A stretch of 64,000 bases of DNA, from assembly GCA_016722375.1 (NCBI GenBank), contig JADKJG010000002.1:62001-126000 (forward strand). Direction: 5' to 3'. The stretch comes from Bacteroidota bacterium. Its GTDB lineage: Bacteria > Bacteroidota > Bacteroidia > Chitinophagales > LD1. The translations under genes and the position numbers were made by a program. The notes beneath the pieces were generated by a model. The model did no database searches, was not told the DNA's origin, and was given only the letters and a program-made list of their open reading frames with translations. Each line of letters opens with the position of its first letter. Position 1 is the stretch's first letter. Positions 34,755 to 43,132 of this stretch are shown here, piece after piece.

Positions 34755-35028
34755 CGAAACTAATAGGTTCAGACCCGATTTAATAAGTTTCACTAGCCAA
34801 ACTATTAGTTTGACCTCCCAAACTAATAGTTTCGCATCTCCAAACTAAAAGAATCACTGCCCAAACTTATCGTTTGGACCTCCAAACTATTAGAATCACT
34901 GCCCAAACTAATAGTTTGACGTTCCAAACTAAAAGAATCACTGCCCAAACTAATAGTTTCACCTCCCAAACTATTAGAATCACTGCCCAAACTAATAGTT
35001 TGGCTTGGCAAACGATTAGCTTTTGGGG
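34755..35028. repeat. Intergenic 21-bp tandem array D (about 13 units)
   Basis: CCAAAC starts at 34797, 34818, 34840, 34861, 34882, 34903, 34924, 34945, 34966 and 34987. Weaker units lie at 34755, 34776 and 35008. Spacing is 21 with one 22. Core CCAAACTA is followed by alternating tails of two types (ATAGTTTGACCTC and TTAGAATCACTGC), giving a 42-bp higher-order repeat. The first type forms the near-palindrome CAAACTAATAGTTTG. The array fills most of the gap between the cassette and the mod gene. Open frames on the minus strand are by-products of the 21-bp period. Confidence 0.9.
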
Positions 35029-35109
35029 GAAGTTTTTTTGTGGGTGGGGGAAGACCAATAGATTGAGGGAGCGATGGGAGCTTTCAATCGAGCCAACAAA
35101 TATATCGGC

Positions 35110-37131
35110 TTATTTTGCTGTTAATACCTTGGTACATTCTTCTCCAAATTGACTGATGATTCTCACCGCAATTTTTTGTCCTTTCTTTTTGATTTCGATT
35201 GGATGAGAAATGTGTCCGTACAAACGGTCAAATGCTTCATCGTCTATTTCAATTTTCAAGGTTTTTTCAACTTTCTTTTTGGTGCTGTCTTTGGCAAGGT
35301 TGTCTAAGCCTTTTTTCCACTTGTCAAATTCAGATTTATCACCACCGCAGAAGAAAACTTGTTTTACCACAAAGTTGCTGCCATCATAATCTTCATCCAC
35401 CATCCAATATGCAATGTCGTGAACATTTCGAGGTTTTACTTCATCTTTAATTGGGTCGTAAATGTCTAAGCCTTTTATTTCAAGGGTTGCTTCTTTGCCT
35501 TTTATGTACAGGTCAATATCAGGTTCGCCAATGGTTACAAAACTGGCGGCTGATTTAGCCGGTTTCTTTTTCAACCCTTCTTGCAACAAATCATCGTGAA
35601 TGCGGACTTTATCAACTTGGAATGTTCCCATACTTTTGGTTTGCGAACCGCCTTCAATATCGCTTTCAAAACTAAAACCGAGAATGATTAACCAACCTGC
35701 ATCGCCACGGCTGCGGCATTCTCTTATGGCTTCGTTTACTGCTGTTTTACTAACTGTGCCAAACTTTGGCCCGATATGAAAATAGGCTTTCTTTTCGCCT
35801 ACACCATTCATATAAAATCCTTCTGCGTGTAAATACGAATGACTTAATAATTCTACACTGCGGAAAACCACCATTTCATCTTTTCTTCCGTTTTTAATAC
35901 CTGCACTTAGTAAGTGTTGTTTTATCACTTCTTCAAATGCTCCCTCTTCTTCGTTTACTCTTACTTCATCGTCTAAATCTTCGGGGCTGATTGGCTCAAA
36001 GTTTTGTAAAGTTTCTACCGTGAAAGGACCACTTACACGAAGCCTACTTTTATCTTCAATTGGTTGGTCAAATAAGGTTTCTTCACTGCCACTTTCATCA
36101 TTCGCTAATGAACCTAAAGTTATATGTGGTACTGTTCTGTATTGAAAACCTTGTCTTATGTCAGAATTCAGTTCGTCATAAAGTTTATAATATGAAAATA
36201 CAGACGTCATCAAACGCTGTTTGGCAATATTTAAAGCGATACGACTTGTATCAATTGTAATCCATCTTCTGCCATATTGTTCAGCTACAACCGCTGATGT
36301 TCCACTTCCACAAGTAGGGTCAAGAACTAAATCGCTTGGGTCGGTTGTCATTAAAATACATCGCTCAATAACTTTATTTGATGTTTGAACAACATAACGT
36401 ATATCTGATGCACCGTGTGTATCATCCCAAATATTATGAATTTCTTGCACAGGAAAATCATCAAAATATCGAACATATGTTGGCAAATTGCCTGGTGCCA
36501 TAATTCTTTTCTTTTGCACCAATTTCATCATTCCGTTAAAGTTTGTTTTCCAACTATATTTTTGTGCTTTGAAAACTCTTTTATCAATTTCAAAATCGTA
36601 GAAACAAGATTGTGTGTAGCCTGATGACATTAAATTGTCAAGAAAGAAATGCTTACTATTTTTTAGTGATTCAGGATTATCTCTTTCTTCTTTAGTCATT
36701 TTTCTTCTAGTTCCATCTACTAGTTCAAGCCAAGTGTAACCTGTGCCTTTTCCAAATTTTTTATCGTCATAAAGTTGGCGATATTTCACTTTATTCTTAT
36801 CTTTTGCATACCAAATAATGTAATCACTTACAGAAGCTAAACCTGAAGAACCTAATGGAAGAGATTTTTTAAAAGTTATTAAAGAGAAGAAATTTTCGCT
36901 ACCAAATATTTCATCCATTAGACTTCTAACTAAATGAACATTTTCATCGCTAATTTGAACAAAGCAAGAACCGCTTTCAGTTAAAAGTTCTTTAGCTATT
37001 AACAAACGGTCACGCAAATAAGTTAAGTAAGAATGTATTCCCATTTCCCAAGTATCTCGAAACGCTTTTATCATTTCAGGTTCACCTGAAAGCATTTCAT
37101 CACTTCCATCCTTTACATCTCGGTTATTCAA
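35110..37131 (-). CDS. Type III-like DNA methyltransferase (Mod), main part
   Basis: 673 codons containing the rest of an N6-adenine/N4-cytosine methyltransferase: DRLLIAKELLTESGSCFVQISDENV, SFLKK-like motifs, the AdoMet-binding LDPTCGSGTSAVVAEQYGRRW (about residues 267-287) and a long C-terminal specificity-type region. Motif order (DPPY first, FxGxG-like later) is the beta class used by type III Mod enzymes. The DPPY motif itself straddles the frame break at 37177-37183 in the preceding fragment. Confidence 0.88.
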   Translation of the reverse strand: MNNRDVKDGSDEMLSGEPEMIKAFRDTWEMGIHSYLTYLRDRLLIAKELLTESGSCFVQISDENVHLVRSLMDEIFGSENFFSLITFKKSLPLGSSGLASVSDYIIWYAKDKNKVKYRQLYDDKKFGKGTGYTWLELVDGTRRKMTKEERDNPESLKNSKHFFLDNLMSSGYTQSCFYDFEIDKRVFKAQKYSWKTNFNGMMKLVQKKRIMAPGNLPTYVRYFDDFPVQEIHNIWDDTHGASDIRYVVQTSNKVIERCILMTTDPSDLVLDPTCGSGTSAVVAEQYGRRWITIDTSRIALNIAKQRLMTSVFSYYKLYDELNSDIRQGFQYRTVPHITLGSLANDESGSEETLFDQPIEDKSRLRVSGPFTVETLQNFEPISPEDLDDEVRVNEEEGAFEEVIKQHLLSAGIKNGRKDEMVVFRSVELLSHSYLHAEGFYMNGVGEKKAYFHIGPKFGTVSKTAVNEAIRECRSRGDAGWLIILGFSFESDIEGGSQTKSMGTFQVDKVRIHDDLLQEGLKKKPAKSAASFVTIGEPDIDLYIKGKEATLEIKGLDIYDPIKDEVKPRNVHDIAYWMVDEDYDGSNFVVKQVFFCGGDKSEFDKWKKGLDNLAKDSTKKKVEKTLKIEIDDEAFDRLYGHISHPIEIKKKGQKIAVRIISQFGEECTKVLTAK

Positions 37132-37133
37132 TT

Positions 37134-37673
37134 TTATTTGCCAATTACTACCATATTTAATTCCATAAGGCGGGTCAAAAAAATGGTTTGCACTTGACCT
37201 GCCATTCCTTCCCTTTCTAGTAAACTTGCCATTACTAAATGGCTATCACCTTGTATTAGTCGGTTTGTCCAACCATCTTGGTGGTGGTAGTATTCGCTTA
37301 CTTTTTCTATTTCATCTTTATCCAGTGCATTGCCAAAGAGTTCGTTTACACTAAACAAATCCATTTGGTCGCTTTTGGTTTCTGTAACATTATACAGATT
37401 TTTTATTAGCGTTTCGGGTGCTATGTGTTCGTGTCGGTAAAGGCTGCGTATGTCCACTCGTAACAAATCGTCACGGTCGTCATTAACATATTTATTCAGC
37501 CAAAACAATTCAGGGTCTTGTCCACGATGCACTACAGGGTTTTTAGGTAATTCCAAAACCTTTTTACCACTGCTTACTTTTTCGTTGGCATCTTCATACC
37601 CTGCTTCTTCCTTGCTAGGTATATGGGCGCGTTTGTCGCCTTTATGCTTGATGGATTCTACTTTCTTTGCCAT
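37134..37673 (-). CDS. Type III-like DNA methyltransferase (Mod), N-terminal part
   Basis: 179 codons: a lysine-rich start, LFWLNKYVNDDRDDLLRVDI, GWTNRLIQGDSHLVMASLL and QVQTIFL, where the frame is lost. The minus-strand T7 run (37177-37183) would, with one more T, read QTIFFDPPYGIKYGSNWQIK and join the main part, restoring catalytic motif IV (DPPY). Full gene 35110-37673. It follows the GxxExxY gene after 35 bp. Confidence 0.88.
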   Translation of the reverse strand: MAKKVESIKHKGDKRAHIPSKEEAGYEDANEKVSSGKKVLELPKNPVVHRGQDPELFWLNKYVNDDRDDLLRVDIRSLYRHEHIAPETLIKNLYNVTETKSDQMDLFSVNELFGNALDKDEIEKVSEYYHHQDGWTNRLIQGDSHLVMASLLEREGMAGQVQTIFLTRLMELNMVVIGK

Positions 37674-37708
37674 TGTCTTAACTATGATTTAGTTGATTTT
37701 TTGATTGA

Positions 37709-38128
37709 CTATGATTTCTTTTTAGGCTTCATTACTCTTTTGAATTGCAAACTTTGACTTCCGAAGTTGATGAGTAAACCAATTTGCATCTTGTATGCCT
37801 CCAGATAGTTGATGGCTTGTGCCAGATGCACATCCTCTAATTGGATGACTGCTTTCAACTCTACCATAATTTTCCCCTCGACAAAAAAATCTACTCTCCT
37901 TTTTCCTATTTCTTGCCCCTTGTAGGATATTTCCATTTCATGTTCGCGGCTAAATTGTAGTCCCTGATTTCTCATTTCAATTTCTAAAGCCCGTTGATAA
38001 ATTACTTCCTGAAAACCATTGCCAAGAATAGAATGGACTTCCATAGCGCAGCCTATTATCTTTCCAGTCAATTCGCTTTCGGGATATTGTTCTTTTATCA
38101 TAGTATTCATTGAATCATTTTCAATCAT
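37709..38128 (-). CDS. GxxExxY family protein (PD-(D/E)xK nuclease-like)
   Basis: The 139-residue protein has the family signature GNGFQEVIYQRAL and the nuclease-like strand pair RRVDFFVEGKIMVELKA (Asp ... Glu-x-Lys), then AQAINYLEAYKMQIGLLINFG. GxxExxY proteins are widespread small PD-(D/E)xK-fold proteins of unknown role, often inserted in mobile or defence loci. Here the gene sits between res (3-bp gap) and mod (35-bp gap) on the same strand, so it is transcribed as part of the restriction-modification unit. Confidence 0.88.
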   Translation of the reverse strand: MIENDSMNTMIKEQYPESELTGKIIGCAMEVHSILGNGFQEVIYQRALEIEMRNQGLQFSREHEMEISYKGQEIGKRRVDFFVEGKIMVELKAVIQLEDVHLAQAINYLEAYKMQIGLLINFGSQSLQFKRVMKPKKKS

Positions 38129-38131
38129 GGT

Positions 38132-41100
38132 TTAGACAATGGACGCAATTTTTTCGATTAATTGATTCTTAATGTTTCTGATGTCGTTTGCCACTTCAAT
38201 AAAATGCCATTCGGGATATTCGTATTTCTCCTTCAAAGCATTTACGGCAGGTATCCAACGGTTTTCTACAAACCATTTTTTCTCTGCTTTGTCTTTGCTC
38301 ATTCCACTAATTTCTATCATTAGATTTTTGATAGTGCCGTCTTTGCTTTTTACCCGTGCAATAAAATCGGTAAAGTATTGTCGGTCTTTTCCGTCTTTGG
38401 TGTAAGGAATAGCAAAGCCTAAGAATTGATTTTTTACATAACATTCTACCGTTCCTATTTCTTCTAAAGTCTTGGCACAAATACCTTCCCAGTCGCTATC
38501 CATTACCACATAATTTACATGGCTTTTTTCAGTTGGGTAAACATCTTTTACGGTGTTTCCGTTTACATATTTAGTGCTGCTAAACTTGTTGTAATAGTTA
38601 AACACTGGTCTTATATGTTCGGTAGTATTGTTTTGCGGATTAATGCCACGGGCAATATGGTCAACTATTTTCTTTGGTTCTTCAAAGTAAAGCAGTCGTT
38701 TAAATCGTTGGTCTGTAATGTTGAGCAACAATACTTTTTTGTTGTACCATTCTGCTACAATGCTTTTGAGTTTATTGAATTTTTGAAAACGAGGATTGCC
38801 TTCCTCATCGCTGAAATGGTGTTTTATAAGCTCTTTGGTGATAAGAAAAATCAATTCATTGTCTCGTTTTTCCAATACTCCTTTTACTTGTAACTTTTCT
38901 TCTGATGCAGAAATAGGACTGGTCATAATGGTTTCGGTCGGAAATTTAGAACCATCTATTTCATAGTTTTCTATTTTGCTGAAATCGTGTTTTATTTCAC
39001 CGTCTAAATTTTCTATACGGTAGCCAACCACATTTGGAAAATCAATTTCCATTTTCGCTTGTCTTGCAGGAATAGAAGCAATGTGTGTTAAGTCAACTGG
39101 TGGCGGTGGTGGTTCGGTTTTTCCACCTTTAAACATTTTGAAAGGAACGCCAATGATATGGGCATATTCAGGCGGAAATTTTTCAATTACAATTTTGCGT
39201 TTGTCGCTGGTTGGGTTTCCGTCTTTGTCGTAGCCTTGCAAAAAATAATTCATTCTTCGCAAAGCTCTACCTGCCACTTGCTCACAAAGCAATTGCGAGC
39301 CAAAGGCACGTAAGCCCATAATATGAGTTACTGTATTGGCATCCCAACCTTCGGTAAGCATTGAAACAGAAACCACACAACGAATATGTGAACCTAATTT
39401 CCCTTGTCGGCCAACAGTGTTTACCACTTCCCGCAAAATTTCAGCATCAGAAATTTTATCGGTGCTTCCCTGTCCGTGAATACGGGCATAATCTTTTTTA
39501 AATTCTTCTATTTCAGAAGAAAATATTTTCTTGAAATCGTCATTTATTTGTTCCCCGTTTTCCAAAGCATCACTGTCAATAAGCAATGTAGGCGGTCGTT
39601 TTAATGGTTTGTTAGTTGCAAGGTCGTAATTTGAAAATAATTCTTTTGCACCTTTTACAGTTACTGTATTTCCTTCGGCATCGTCGTACTGATAACCTGC
39701 AATGTATTTGTACACTTCTTTTGAAACACCGGTATTATTGCATACCGCAATAAATACTGGCGGTGCAGAAAAGATGTTTGCTTTTTCTTCTTTGTGTTTT
39801 CTAATGCCGTTAAAGTATTCTACATAGTGGTTATAAAATTGATCTAAGGCACCTTTCACTAATAAAGGCAGTCGTGGTGGCAATTCAATAAACTTATTGC
39901 CTTCGGCTGCTGCATCTTTCTTTTGTGTCCGTTGTCCCTTTTTGGGTAGTTCATCTTTAACGTGGTCGTACAAATTTCGCAACACAGGCATGGTTAATTC
40001 TTGTGTGTTGTCGCTTTCTGGAAGAAAGGGAATTTTCACCAATCCACTTTCAATAGCCTCGATTAAACCAAAATCAGAAACAACCCAAGGAAATAAGCTA
40101 TAGGGTGTGTAACCTGAACCCGTTAAATAGTAAGGCGTTGCCGAAAGGTCATAAACACTTTGAACCTTGAACTTTTTTGTAATCTCTCTCAATCCGCTGA
40201 ACCATACGGCTGCTCTTGCGTTTTCATCTGCTTCTTCGTTGTCAGTAGTTTTACTTTTTGATTTTGGTAAATAGCAGTGATGTGCTTCGTCATTCAAAAT
40301 CAATACCCTGCTTCCAGCTTTAAATTTTCCTAAAGTTCTTTTTACCACTTGGGCAAAATCTTCTTTATTGCCCGTATTAATTTTCTTACCCTCCAAATTT
40401 ACTTTGCCATCAAACGGACTGCGTTTGTTTCCCTGTAATATCTTAGGTTCAAATGTGTGATAGTTGGTAATGACTAATCTTGCATTTAGGTTTTCCAAAC
40501 GGTGCTCCATATTGGCAGGAATCAAACCACGAACACGGTAATAATCTTCAATGTCTTTTGGGTTTTTATTTTTCGTATCCACAAACAAAACACCCAAGCG
40601 GCTTTTAATGGTAATGCCTGGAGCAACGATTAAAAAGTAGTCAGCAAAACGGGTATCATTTCTGTATTCTTGTCTGTTGAAGTAGTGGTAACAAATTAAA
40701 CAAGCCATTACAACCGTTTTGCCAGAACCTGTCGCCATTTTAAAAGCAATTCTTGGCAATTGATCTGTTGCATCATCGCTTACTGTTTGCTGTCCCTTAC
40801 GTAGCAAGTTTAAAATGTGTTGCCCAGCGTTAGATTTTTCTGCCACTTCATTGATCCAAATAGCCGTTTCAACAGCTTCTTGTTGGGCAAAGAATAATTT
40901 TTTTGTTACTAATCTTTCTGTATTGTTGAACCAAAAAGTCAGCAGTTCTTTGGTAACTCTTGTTGTGTTGGGATAATTTGCTGTTCTCCAAATTCCAATT
41001 TCCTTGCGACACAGATTAATAATGTGATTCAAATATTCACCAGCATCTTCATTCCATTCAAAAACCTCTTTCTGCCCACTTTGTCTGGAAGGTATGACGG

Positions 41101-41230
41101 CAGCATCCGTTTTAAATATCCTCCGGCCTTTGCAAATACTCTTATAATCCAAACTCCCTTCGCTATCAGTGTCATAGTGCAGCAATGGCTCTAAGTATGG
41201 ACTGTTTAATATGGGATTCTCTGCACTCAT
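38132..41230 (-). CDS. Type III-like restriction enzyme subunit (DEAD/DEAH helicase-nuclease, BPTD_3080-like)
   Basis: The 1032-residue protein has a superfamily 2 helicase core: Walker A KMATGSGKTVVMACL (about residue 165), DEAH box LNDEAHHCY, SATPYYL, and motif VI region EQVAGRALRRMNYF. A C-terminal nuclease-like domain (DFIARVKSKDGTIKNLMIEISG) has a PD-(D/E)xK-style acidic pattern. It is the first gene of the res-GxxExxY-mod operon and would cut DNA lacking Mod methylation. The recognition sequence cannot be inferred. Confidence 0.88.
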   Translation of the reverse strand: MSAENPILNSPYLEPLLHYDTDSEGSLDYKSICKGRRIFKTDAAVIPSRQSGQKEVFEWNEDAGEYLNHIINLCRKEIGIWRTANYPNTTRVTKELLTFWFNNTERLVTKKLFFAQQEAVETAIWINEVAEKSNAGQHILNLLRKGQQTVSDDATDQLPRIAFKMATGSGKTVVMACLICYHYFNRQEYRNDTRFADYFLIVAPGITIKSRLGVLFVDTKNKNPKDIEDYYRVRGLIPANMEHRLENLNARLVITNYHTFEPKILQGNKRSPFDGKVNLEGKKINTGNKEDFAQVVKRTLGKFKAGSRVLILNDEAHHCYLPKSKSKTTDNEEADENARAAVWFSGLREITKKFKVQSVYDLSATPYYLTGSGYTPYSLFPWVVSDFGLIEAIESGLVKIPFLPESDNTQELTMPVLRNLYDHVKDELPKKGQRTQKKDAAAEGNKFIELPPRLPLLVKGALDQFYNHYVEYFNGIRKHKEEKANIFSAPPVFIAVCNNTGVSKEVYKYIAGYQYDDAEGNTVTVKGAKELFSNYDLATNKPLKRPPTLLIDSDALENGEQINDDFKKIFSSEIEEFKKDYARIHGQGSTDKISDAEILREVVNTVGRQGKLGSHIRCVVSVSMLTEGWDANTVTHIMGLRAFGSQLLCEQVAGRALRRMNYFLQGYDKDGNPTSDKRKIVIEKFPPEYAHIIGVPFKMFKGGKTEPPPPPVDLTHIASIPARQAKMEIDFPNVVGYRIENLDGEIKHDFSKIENYEIDGSKFPTETIMTSPISASEEKLQVKGVLEKRDNELIFLITKELIKHHFSDEEGNPRFQKFNKLKSIVAEWYNKKVLLLNITDQRFKRLLYFEEPKKIVDHIARGINPQNNTTEHIRPVFNYYNKFSSTKYVNGNTVKDVYPTEKSHVNYVVMDSDWEGICAKTLEEIGTVECYVKNQFLGFAIPYTKDGKDRQYFTDFIARVKSKDGTIKNLMIEISGMSKDKAEKKWFVENRWIPAVNALKEKYEYPEWHFIEVANDIRNIKNQLIEKIASIV

Positions 41231-41366
41231 ATATTAATGTCTGTCATTTAATTTTTGCGAAAGGCTCGCATTTTTCTGTTCGTATCCTGTTGGCAGTGTC
41301 GTCATAGCATTGCATCTAACATCTATTATGCGAAATAAATTTATCAAAAGTTTCGCTTTTCCAATA

Positions 41367-41585
41367 TCAGTCAAAAGTTAAACGGTTGCCGGTATATTTT
41401 TCATAATGGCTGAATGCGTATAGCGTGATGCTGCGCAGTTGTTCCATTCTTTCAATGGGTTTCAGTCCTCTCCAATAGGAAATTTGCGCTTCCTGCTCTT
41501 CCTCAAAAGAATTAAAAAAAGTAAGGCGCTTTTTGCTGTAATCAGCGGCGGGCTCTTCTGCTTTATCTGGTTTATCGTCTTGCAT
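41367..41585 (-). CDS. Small hypothetical protein
   Basis: 72 residues, charged and helical: KKRLTFFNSFEEEQEAQISYW and LKPIERMEQLRSITLYAF. Short proteins with this KRLTFFNSFEEQE start occur widely in Bacteroidota, often next to toxin-antitoxin or mobile genes, by my recollection. No partner nucleotidyltransferase is seen here. It is 136 bp upstream of res on the same strand. Confidence 0.6.
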   Translation of the reverse strand: MQDDKPDKAEEPAADYSKKRLTFFNSFEEEQEAQISYWRGLKPIERMEQLRSITLYAFSHYEKYTGNRLTFD

Positions 41586-41975
41586 GAGTCTAAGCTGTGA
41601 TAAATAAAAGAAATCCTCCCGTTCCTACAAGCAAATCCCCCTCCTGAATTTTGCAAAAGGAGCTTGATAGAATCCTTCGAGTACCGGTTAAAGCAGGGCT
41701 AGAAAAAAAATGACAATAAAATGACAAAACTCATGCAATAAATAAATAGGCCTTAGCGTTAGTAGTTCAAAGCCAGGTGAAAATACAGCTTTTAAAAACG
41801 AAAATGAAAAGAGTATGAAACAGAGAAGCGAGTAAAATTTCCGGGCAATTTCCTGGGTAGAAATTCACCGGAACGGGTTAATGGCTTCTCGACTGAAAAG
41901 GTCGGGAGATAAAGGCACCTCGTTACCACAGCCTTCGATGGCATTCATTTTCTTAATCTTTTAATTCTAATTTTT
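41586..41975. other. Intergenic region, nothing firmly recognised
   Basis: 390 bp between divergent genes. One weak hairpin (TCTCGAC ... GTCGGGA, about 41888-41910) is visible. There is no repeat array, clear promoter consensus or RNA family that I recognise. Confidence 0.45.
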
Positions 41976-42734
41976 ATGAAAAAGTGTAATAAGCGTTCGC
42001 TTAAAACAAGACGCGAACGTAATAAAAACCGGGTAAACCGGTTGCGGAACGAGTTCCGCCGTAAAATGGGACCGTATATGCCCATCATGATACTGGTGAG
42101 TATCAGTTACAAGTTCAATTTGTTAACCAGTGCAGAAAAGGTGTATGAAAGGTTGATCTTTCACATCTTTATGCTGACGGGGAATGGAAATTTTCCGGTG
42201 GTGGATCCGACCTTAGCAGATTTGCAGCTCAAGGCAGATCAGTTGCAGGTTTTAATCAACCAAGCGAAGAATGGTGACCGTCTGGTAATTGAGCAAAGGG
42301 ATATTATAGCCAGAGAGGCCATTGAACTGATTCGTTCTTTAGGAGCGGATATACAGAAGAAGAGTGGGGGAGATGCGGAAAAAATCCATAGTGCCGGATT
42401 CAGTACCCGCAAGGAACGCACTTCGATTCAGCCTTGCACGAAAGTGGTGATTGGAAAAATCACTTCGCTGGGCTCCGGTGACATTACTTTTGAACTGTTG
42501 AAAGTGTTAACGGCCAAGGTGTATGTGGTCATGGTTAGCACACAGTTTTCGGGCGCACCGTGGTATCTTGCCGCGCATTCTGATAAGCTTTCTTTTAGCA
42601 TAGACGGCTATGAAGATGGCGATGATTTTGTCTTTCTCAGTGCGAGCACGAGGTATTTTTTCAGGATTTATGCCTGGAATCGCCTCGGTAAAGGCGAAAA
42701 CAGCGAAACAGCAGATGCTATCTGTCTTGCTTAG
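41976..42734 (+). CDS. Hypothetical protein with C-terminal fibronectin type III-like domain
   Basis: 252 residues. It opens with a very basic stretch (about 20 Arg/Lys in the first 60 residues), then GNGNFPVVDPTLADLQLKADQLQVLINQAKNGD, a module frequent in Bacteroidota hypothetical proteins. A beta-rich domain like FN3 follows, ending RYFFRIYAWNRLGKGENSE. The basic N-terminus is odd for this family and may mean the true start is downstream. Function unknown. A terminator follows. Confidence 0.72.
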   Translation: MKKCNKRSLKTRRERNKNRVNRLRNEFRRKMGPYMPIMILVSISYKFNLLTSAEKVYERLIFHIFMLTGNGNFPVVDPTLADLQLKADQLQVLINQAKNGDRLVIEQRDIIAREAIELIRSLGADIQKKSGGDAEKIHSAGFSTRKERTSIQPCTKVVIGKITSLGSGDITFELLKVLTAKVYVVMVSTQFSGAPWYLAAHSDKLSFSIDGYEDGDDFVFLSASTRYFFRIYAWNRLGKGENSETADAICLA

Positions 42735-42749
42735 GATTTCTGGCTTAAG

Positions 42750-42775
42750 GCCCCGCCGCGAGGCGGGGCTTTTTT
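42750..42775 (+). terminator. Rho-independent terminator
   Basis: Stem GCCCCGCC with GGCGGGGC around the loop GCGA, then six T. It ends the FN3-like gene 15 bp after its stop. Confidence 0.9.
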
Positions 42776-42835
42776 GTTTTGGGAGATGGAGAGGATGGGA
42801 GAGGGATTTTATTGAATCTCTATTATCCCATAAAA

Positions 42836-42862
42836 CAAAAAGCCTCAATTAGAGGCTTTTTG
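42836..42862. terminator. Bidirectional terminator between FN3-like gene and tRNA region
   Basis: Stem CAAAAAGCCTC (42836-42846) with GAGGCTTTTTG (42852-42862), 5-base loop, with A and T tracts built into the arms. On the minus strand it would end the transcript carrying tRNA-Val and the tRNA-like repeats. Confidence 0.8.
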
Positions 42863-42885
42863 TTTGGAAAGTGAAGAGTTAGATT

Positions 42886-43000
42886 CTGTGACTCCTCCGA
42901 TTATATCGGAGTGTTTTGAACCTAAATTTTAGTGGAAGCTACAGGGTTCGAACCTGTGACCCCTCCGATTATATCGGAGTGTTCTGAACCTAAATTTTAG
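42886..43000 (-). repeat. Two degenerate partial tRNA copies downstream of tRNA-Val (68-bp unit)
   Basis: On the minus strand, the tRNA-Val is followed by a CTAAAATTTA linker and a 58-nt copy (42990-42933) that keeps the GGTTCAG D-loop end, an anticodon-like stem CTCCG/CGGAG and the complete T arm and acceptor 3' strand. It lacks the first ~17 nt. After the same linker, a second shorter copy (42922-42886) ends within the T arm. The period is 68 bp. Neither can form a full cloverleaf. Confidence 0.75.
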
Positions 43001-43075
43001 TGGAAGCTACAGGGTTCGAACCTGTGACCCTCTGCTTGTAAGGCAGATGCTCTGAACCAGCTGAGCTAAGCTTCC
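43001..43075 (-). tRNA. tRNA-Val (anticodon TAC)
   Basis: On the minus strand, acceptor arms GGAAGCT and AGCTTCC pair. The D arm is TAGCTCAGCTGG, the anticodon arm TCTGC-CTTACAA-GCAGA has anticodon TAC, and the T arm is ACAGGTTCGAACCCTGT, with discriminator A. No CCA is encoded. It is intact and lies 57 bp downstream of the pyc stop on the same strand. Confidence 0.93.
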
Positions 43076-43132
43076 AAAACGGAGCGCAAATGTATAAGAG
43101 TTAGTGAATTATTCAAGAACAAAATAGAAAAT

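Noticed and set aside
34823..35011. ISLGSDS-repeat protein on the minus strand across array D
   Set aside because: By-product of the 21-bp period. Two overlapping frames are open and none has supporting evidence.
41888..41910. Hairpin upstream of the FN3-like gene as a riboswitch
   Set aside because: Short imperfect stem only. No known riboswitch core could be recognised.
42933..42990. A second functional tRNA (apparent anticodon ATA)
   Set aside because: It lacks the 5' acceptor strand and half the D arm, so no cloverleaf can form.
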